From: JAXDLH01 sp034666705
GTDB lineage: Bacteria > Chloroflexota > UBA6077 > SHYK01
DNA length: 9,043 bases
Assembly (NCBI GenBank): GCA_034666705.1
Contig: JAXDLH010000083.1
Span: forward strand, 1 to 9,043
Reading direction: 5' to 3'
Part shown: positions 5,040-9,043 of the stretch, in pieces
How positions within the stretch are numbered: the first letter of the stretch is position 1
Layout: every line of letters begins with the position of its first letter
Notes under the pieces: generated by a model
Told to the model about the DNA's origin: nothing
Database searches by the model: none
What the model saw: only the letters and a program-made list of their open reading frames with translations
Translations under genes and position numbers: made by a program

Positions 5040-6620
5040 CTGACCTCGGCCACCCAGAAGGCTTCTGCAACGTCCGCCGATCCGGCTCAGGAATTTATCG
5101 GCATCGTCGACTTTGGCTCGCAATACACGCAGCTCATCGCGCGGCGTGTCCGCGAAGCCCACGTCTACTGCGAGATCCTGCCGGAGAATGCACCGGCAGC
5201 GATGATCGCAAGCCGCAACCTTAAGGGGATTATCCTCTCCGGCGGCCCTGCAAGCGTGTATGACGCCAATGCGCCGCGGCTGCCCGCCTGGCTCGCCAAC
5301 GCCGGGGTTCCGATTCTCGCCATTTGCTACGGCATGCAGCTAATCGCGCATGAATGGGGAGGCCGCGTCCGCCCAGCCGAGCGCCGCGAGTTCGGGCCTG
5401 CACGGGTACGCGTGGGTGAGGCCAGCCATCCGATCTTCGCCTCGATCCCGGAAACGCTCGACGTCTGGATGAGCCACGGCGACCACGTAGACGAGCCGCC
5501 GAGCGGCTTCCGGCTCATCGCTGGTAGCGACAACTGCGCGTTTGCGGCGGTGGCCGACGATCGGGGCAACGTCGGCATTCAGTTTCACCCAGAGGTGGTC
5601 CACACGACCCATGGTCGCCAGATCTTGCGGAACTTTCTCTTCGGCATCTGTGGCTGCAGTGGCGCCTGGACCGCCAAGCAGTACGTCGACGGATTCGTGC
5701 GCATGATCGGTGAGCAAGTCGGCGACGAGACTGCGGTCTGCGCGCTCTCGGGCGGCGTGGACTCCGCCGTGGCGGCGATGCTCGTCGACCGCGCCATCGG
5801 CGATCGACTGACGTGTGTGTTTGTGGATAATGGCCTGCTCCGCAAAGATGAGGCGGGCGAAGTGCTCAACGCTTTGCGCGAGCTCGATCTGAACGTACGC
5901 GCTGTCGACGCCACGGCCGAATTCCACGCGCAACTCGCTGGCGTGGTCGACCCCGAGGAGAAGCGGCGGCGGATCGGCGCGACGTTCATCGATATTTTCG
6001 AGCGTGAGGCGCGGGAGATCGGCCAGCCAAGATTTCTCGTACAGGGCACGCTCTATCCAGACGTGATCGAGAGCGCCACGCGTGATAACCCCTCTGCTGC
6101 GAAGATCAAAACGCACCACAACGTCGGCGGCCTGCCCGAGGACCTGTCGTTCAAGCTCGTCGAGCCGCTGCGATTCTTGTTCAAAGATGAAGTCCGCGAG
6201 GTCGGGCGCGCGCTCGGGCTGCCCTCGCAGATTATCCAGCGCCATCCGTTTCCTGGCCCCGGACTCGCCGTGCGGATCATCGGCGAGGTGACGCCGCAGC
6301 GCCTCGAGCTACTGCGACTCGCCGATGCGATCGTCACGGAGGAGATCCGGCGGGCCGGTCTCTACGACGAGATCTGGCAGGCATTCGCGGTGCTCACACC
6401 CGTGCAAACTGTTGGGGTGATGGGCGACGGCCGCACCTACAGCAACGTCGTGGCCGTGCGCGCGGTGACGAGCGAGGACGCAATGACCGCCGACTGGGCG
6501 CGCATTCCGCACGAGGTGCTCGCCGCGATCTCGTCGCGGATCGTGAACGAGGTGCCGGGCGTCAACCGCGTCGTCTACGACATCTCGTCGAAACCGCCGT
6601 CCACGATCGAGTGGGAGTGA
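5040..6620 (+). CDS. guaA: GMP synthase (glutamine-hydrolysing)
   Basis: Converts XMP, ATP and glutamine to GMP, the last step of guanine nucleotide synthesis. Counting from CTG 5040 (526 residues), the class I glutamine amidotransferase domain has GIVDFGSQYTQLIARRVRE (21-39), SGGPASVYD (67-75), the nucleophile Cys96 in ILAICYGMQLIAHEWGG, and His183/Glu185 in QFHPEVVHT. The ATP-pyrophosphatase domain has the P-loop SGGVDS (237-242) and FVDNGLLRKDE. The dimerisation domain has RHPFPGPGLAVRIIGE (401-416) and ends with the conserved PPSTIEWE. All catalytic residues are present and the length is normal (E. coli 525). The start is odd: no ATG or GTG is in frame near the expected N-terminus. CTG 5040 sits 7 nt after GGAGG, while TTG 5022 is the alternative (532 residues). 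The gene is followed after 5 nt by purDE, so the two are probably cotranscribed and translationally coupled. Product certain, start uncertain. Confidence 0.96.
   Translation: MTSATQKASATSADPAQEFIGIVDFGSQYTQLIARRVREAHVYCEILPENAPAAMIASRNLKGIILSGGPASVYDANAPRLPAWLANAGVPILAICYGMQLIAHEWGGRVRPAERREFGPARVRVGEASHPIFASIPETLDVWMSHGDHVDEPPSGFRLIAGSDNCAFAAVADDRGNVGIQFHPEVVHTTHGRQILRNFLFGICGCSGAWTAKQYVDGFVRMIGEQVGDETAVCALSGGVDSAVAAMLVDRAIGDRLTCVFVDNGLLRKDEAGEVLNALRELDLNVRAVDATAEFHAQLAGVVDPEEKRRRIGATFIDIFEREAREIGQPRFLVQGTLYPDVIESATRDNPSAAKIKTHHNVGGLPEDLSFKLVEPLRFLFKDEVREVGRALGLPSQIIQRHPFPGPGLAVRIIGEVTPQRLELLRLADAIVTEEIRRAGLYDEIWQAFAVLTPVQTVGVMGDGRTYSNVVAVRAVTSEDAMTADWARIPHEVLAAISSRIVNEVPGVNRVVYDISSKPPSTIEWE
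6613..6617 (+). promoter_or_regulatory. Ribosome binding site of purDE, inside the guaA 3' end
   Basis: GGGAG within the last codons of guaA, 8 nt before ATG 6626. It supports the ATG, which begins with the PurD-typical MRVLVVGGGAREHAL, over the in-frame GTG at 6611 that adds five residues. Confidence 0.6.
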
Positions 6621-6625
6621 CGCCG

Positions 6626-8722
6626 ATGCGAGTTCTCGTTGTTGGCGGTGGCGCTCGCGAGCACGCACTCGTGTGGAAGCTGCAATTCTCGCCAGACGTA
6701 AACGCCGTTTTCGCCGCACCCGGCAACGCGGGCATCTCGTTCCTTGCCCGGTCGACCGGCGTAGAAGCGGACGACACGCGCGGCTTGATCGCGACGGCGA
6801 TTGAAAATCAGATTGAGCTCACGGTCGTTGGCCCGGAGGCGCCGCTCGCCGCGGGGCTCGTCGACGCGTTTCAGGATGCTGGGCTCCGTATCTTCGGACC
6901 GACGCGAGCCGCCGCCCAGATCGAGTGGAGCAAGAGCTGGGCGAAGGGCCTGATGCAGCGCCACGGCATTCCGACCGCCCGGTGGATGGCCGCCGACACG
7001 CCCGACGAAGCGCGCGAAGCGCTCGAGAAATTCGGGCTCCCGGTCGTGCTGAAGGCAGATGGGCTCGCCAGCGGAAAGGGCGTGGTCATCTGCCGCACGC
7101 ACGGCCAGGCGGAGCAAGCGATCAATAGCCTCATGGTCGATCGCACGATGGGGGTCGCCGGCGAGCGACTCGTGATCGAGGAGTTGCTCGAGGGAGCCGA
7201 GTACTCCGCTTTCGCGCTGGTTAGCGGCATGCAGGTGCTGCCCCTGATCGGCGCGCGCGACCACAAGCGGTTGATGGATGGCGATGAGGGACCGAACACC
7301 GGCGGGATGGGTGGCTACGCGCCGACCGCGAGCGGGACGCCCGAGTTATTGGCGGAGATTCGCCGCATGATCTTCGAACCGACTGCGCGAGCAATGGTAG
7401 AGGAGGGTGCGCCGTACAGTGGCGTGCTCTACGCCGGCCTGATGCTGACCACGGACGGCCCGAAGGTCATCGAGTTCAACTGCCGTTGGGGTGATCCGGA
7501 GGCAGAGCTCATCCTACCGCTTCTCAAGAGTGACCTTGTGCCGCTGTTGATGGCGACTATCGACGGTACGCTCGACCAGCAGCAGGTGGAATGGCACGAC
7601 GGCGCCACCTGCGGCGTCGTGCTGGCAGCGCCCGGTTATCCGGATTCGCCAAAATCCGGCTTCAAGATCACTGGGCTCAACGAGATCGACGACGGCGTAC
7701 TCGCATTTCACGCGGGAACGAAACTATTGCGCACCCCGGAGCCGCCGCGCGGTTGGGTCCGGCGACGAGTGCCACGACCGATGAGCGAGGACGACGTGGG
7801 GGTCGTGACAGACGGCGGCCGGATTCTGACCGTAGTGGCCCGCGGTGCCACACTTCAGGAGGCAAGAGCACGGGTGTACGACAATGTGGCGCGCGTTCAC
7901 TTTGAGGGTATGCAGTATCGACGCGATATCGGCATCACTGACCCGACGACTGCGGCAATCCACGACATGACTGCTGCGGGGAGCGGGTCCCAGCTCCAAC
8001 CGACTGCGGGAGAGCCGCCGATTGACGAGCGGATGTCGCCCGGCGAGTACCTGATCCCAGCCGCACCTGCGCCCAATCCGATGACCGAAGAGCCGCCACC
8101 ACCGTTCGTGGCGCCAACCGAGTCCGAAGCCAGCATAGCGGCGACGGGGCCGCTCACCGACGGGCCAGGGCCTTCTGCAGAGCCGCAACCCGCTCCCGCC
8201 GCAGCAGCTCCCCAGCCGGAAACCAGCCCAGAACCAGCGCCCGGCTCGGCTAGCGAGTCCCTCGTCGCCGTGTTGATGGGGAGTGAGTCCGACCGGCCAG
8301 TAATGGACGAGACGGCCAAGGCGCTGGTGGCGCTGGGCATCGCCCACGAAGTACACGTGATGTCGGCCCACCGTACGCCCGAGCGAGTCCGGCAATTCGC
8401 CCGCGGCGCCGAAGCACGTGGATTGCGCGTGATCATTGCCGGCGCCGGCGGGGCAGCCCATCTGCCCGGCGTGATCGCGGCCCAGACGACGCTGCCGGTG
8501 ATCGGCGTGCCGATCCTGGGCAGCAGCATGATGGGGCTCGACTCGCTGCTCTCCATGGTGCAGATGCCAGGCGGCGTGCCGGTCGCGACCGTTGCGGTCG
8601 GCACCGGCGGCGCACGCAACGCCGCCTATCTGGCGGCAGCGATCATCGGTCTGGCAGACGAGGGCGTGCGCGCCCGTTATCGGAAATTTCGCGTCGATCA
8701 GAGCGGGGGGGAGCTGGAATGA
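6626..8722 (+). CDS. purD-purE: Fused GAR synthetase / N5-CAIR mutase (PurD-linker-PurE)
   Basis: One uninterrupted 698-residue reading frame carrying two purine enzymes. Residues 1 to about 435 are PurD (5-phosphoribosylamine + glycine + ATP to GAR): GGGAREHALVWKL (7-19), the ATP-grasp segment LPVVLKADGLASGKGVVI (138-155), NTGGMGGYAP (224-233), the metal-binding EFNCRWGDPE (283-292) and FEGMQYRRDIG (426-436) at its normal end. Residues 436-544 are a Pro/Ala-rich acidic linker. Residues 545 to about 690 are PurE of the class I type: VAVLMGSESDRPVM, VHVMSAHRTPERV with the expected catalytic His582, AGAGGAAHLPGV and GLDSLLSMVQMPGGVPVATVAVG. Class I PurE converts N5-CAIR to CAIR and normally needs PurK, which is not in this window. 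PurD has about 20 extra residues between HAGTK and TDGGRILTV. All motifs are intact, so both activities are likely. The start follows guaA by 5 nt; the stop overlaps purC. The domain calls are firm; the benefit of the fusion is unknown. Confidence 0.94.
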   Translation: MRVLVVGGGAREHALVWKLQFSPDVNAVFAAPGNAGISFLARSTGVEADDTRGLIATAIENQIELTVVGPEAPLAAGLVDAFQDAGLRIFGPTRAAAQIEWSKSWAKGLMQRHGIPTARWMAADTPDEAREALEKFGLPVVLKADGLASGKGVVICRTHGQAEQAINSLMVDRTMGVAGERLVIEELLEGAEYSAFALVSGMQVLPLIGARDHKRLMDGDEGPNTGGMGGYAPTASGTPELLAEIRRMIFEPTARAMVEEGAPYSGVLYAGLMLTTDGPKVIEFNCRWGDPEAELILPLLKSDLVPLLMATIDGTLDQQQVEWHDGATCGVVLAAPGYPDSPKSGFKITGLNEIDDGVLAFHAGTKLLRTPEPPRGWVRRRVPRPMSEDDVGVVTDGGRILTVVARGATLQEARARVYDNVARVHFEGMQYRRDIGITDPTTAAIHDMTAAGSGSQLQPTAGEPPIDERMSPGEYLIPAAPAPNPMTEEPPPPFVAPTESEASIAATGPLTDGPGPSAEPQPAPAAAAPQPETSPEPAPGSASESLVAVLMGSESDRPVMDETAKALVALGIAHEVHVMSAHRTPERVRQFARGAEARGLRVIIAGAGGAAHLPGVIAAQTTLPVIGVPILGSSMMGLDSLLSMVQMPGGVPVATVAVGTGGARNAAYLAAAIIGLADEGVRARYRKFRVDQSGGELE
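7931..8257 (+). other. Low-complexity inter-domain linker of the PurD-PurE fusion
   Basis: Encodes residues 436-544. About 25 of 109 residues are proline, with many Ala, Glu, Ser and Thr; there is no lysine and only one arginine. It shows no recognisable domain and no heptad pattern. Typical of a disordered, extended tether. No stop codon interrupts it, and no ribosome site precedes the PurE part, which argues that PurE is made only as part of the fusion. Confidence 0.85.
8709..8712 (+). promoter_or_regulatory. Ribosome binding site of purC, inside the purDE 3' end
   Basis: GGAG at the end of a G-run (8705-8712), 6 nt before ATG 8719. With the ATGA overlap it suggests translational coupling of purC to purDE. 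Confidence 0.6.
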
Positions 8723-9043
8723 GCAGCGTTCATCCATTTCTGACCGGAAGCCTGGCGCCCCGGCCAATCGGCACCACCACGATCAACGCTTTGCCGCTCA
8801 TCGCGCGGGGCAAGGTGCGCGACATGTACGACCTGGGCGATCGGTTGCTGATGATCGCGACGGACCGGCTCTCGGCCTTCGACGTGGTGATGAATGAGCC
8901 GATTCCTGGAAAAGGCATCGTGCTCAACTCGCTCTCGGCGTTCTGGTTCGAGCAAACGCAGGACGTGATCGCCAACCATCTGCTCACAATGGACCTCGGT
9001 GAGCTGCCGGACGACATCGAGCCGTGGCTCGCCGATCTCCAGG
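8719..9043 (+). CDS. purC: SAICAR synthetase PurC, N-terminal part (cut by window edge)
   Basis: 108 codons are present before the window ends; the rest lies outside. The enzyme joins CAIR and aspartate with ATP to give SAICAR, the step after PurE. Diagnostic segments: IARGKVRDMYDLGDRLLMIATDR (28-50), where RGKVRDMYD binds ATP phosphates, then LSAFDVVMNEPIPGKGIVLNSLSAFWFEQT (51-80). The PIPGKG...LNSLSAFWFE pattern matches the longer, about 300-residue type of PurC (yeast ADE1-like) better than the about 240-residue E. coli type. The ATG overlaps the purDE stop as ATGA and has a good ribosome site, so it belongs to the same transcript and receives the product of the upstream PurE module. Confidence 0.95.
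   Translation, partial: MSSVHPFLTGSLAPRPIGTTTINALPLIARGKVRDMYDLGDRLLMIATDRLSAFDVVMNEPIPGKGIVLNSLSAFWFEQTQDVIANHLLTMDLGELPDDIEPWLADLQ

Noticed and set aside
5033..5224. ATG 5033 as the guaA start
   Set aside because: It overlaps the end of the ribosome site and is in a different frame, closing at 5224 without GuaA motifs.
5340..6245. A 301-codon open frame on the minus strand opposite guaA
   Set aside because: Antisense to the fully conserved GuaA domains; no family resemblance of its own.
8258..8722. PurE as a separate gene with an internal start
   Set aside because: The GTG, TTG and ATG codons near 8273-8280 have no ribosome site before them, and starting there would remove the first strand of PurE. 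The frame from PurD is uninterrupted.
7724..8767. A 347-codon open frame on the minus strand opposite purDE
   Set aside because: Its translation is rich in His, Arg, Gly and Cys without motifs. The opposite strand encodes the PurE domain and purC start, which are unmistakable.

Overview
The window is a GC-rich bacterial segment with eight protein genes, two of them cut by the window edges. No RNA gene, insertion sequence, CRISPR array or prophage gene was seen. The gene set and style (high GC, GTG/TTG-type starts, a PIG-V-like membrane glycosyltransferase, purine genes in tight tandem) suggest a free-living Chloroflexota-type organism such as the Thermomicrobia/Sphaerobacter side. That placement is an impression, not a demonstration.

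Left part (1-3355), cell surface or extracellular glycan genes. The 5' part of a secreted TIM-barrel glycoside hydrolase runs leftward off the window edge (534 to 1, minus). Divergent from it are a polytopic GT-C/PIG-V-type glycosyltransferase (722-2026, plus) and a cytosolic GT4 glycosyltransferase (2240-3355, plus). The 213-bp gap before the GT4 gene holds a short palindrome and a series of GTTTAC-like direct repeats at 11-bp spacing, resembling sites bound by OmpR/PhoB-family regulators.

Middle (3361-4926, minus): rsmI, the 16S rRNA C1402 2'-O-methyltransferase, followed 42 nt later by an uncharacterised class I SAM-dependent methyltransferase. The latter ends tail-to-tail against the GT4 gene with only 5 bp between the stop codons.

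Right part (5040 to the end, plus), purine biosynthesis: guaA (GMP synthetase), a purD-purE fusion gene, and the start of purC. They are tightly packed: 5 nt between guaA and purDE, and an ATGA stop/start overlap between purDE and purC. The fused protein carries GAR synthetase (step 2) and N5-CAIR mutase (step 6) joined by a Pro/Ala-rich acidic linker of about 109 residues. PurC uses the product of PurE. guaA and rsmI are divergent, and a perfect TATAAT on the plus strand overlaps a TATACT on the minus strand, so they may share a bidirectional promoter.

The most notable item is the PurD-linker-PurE architecture. Next come the apparent CTG start of guaA, the overlapping divergent -10 elements, and the 11-bp-phased repeats before the GT4 gene. 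No defence system or obviously new multi-gene system is visible.
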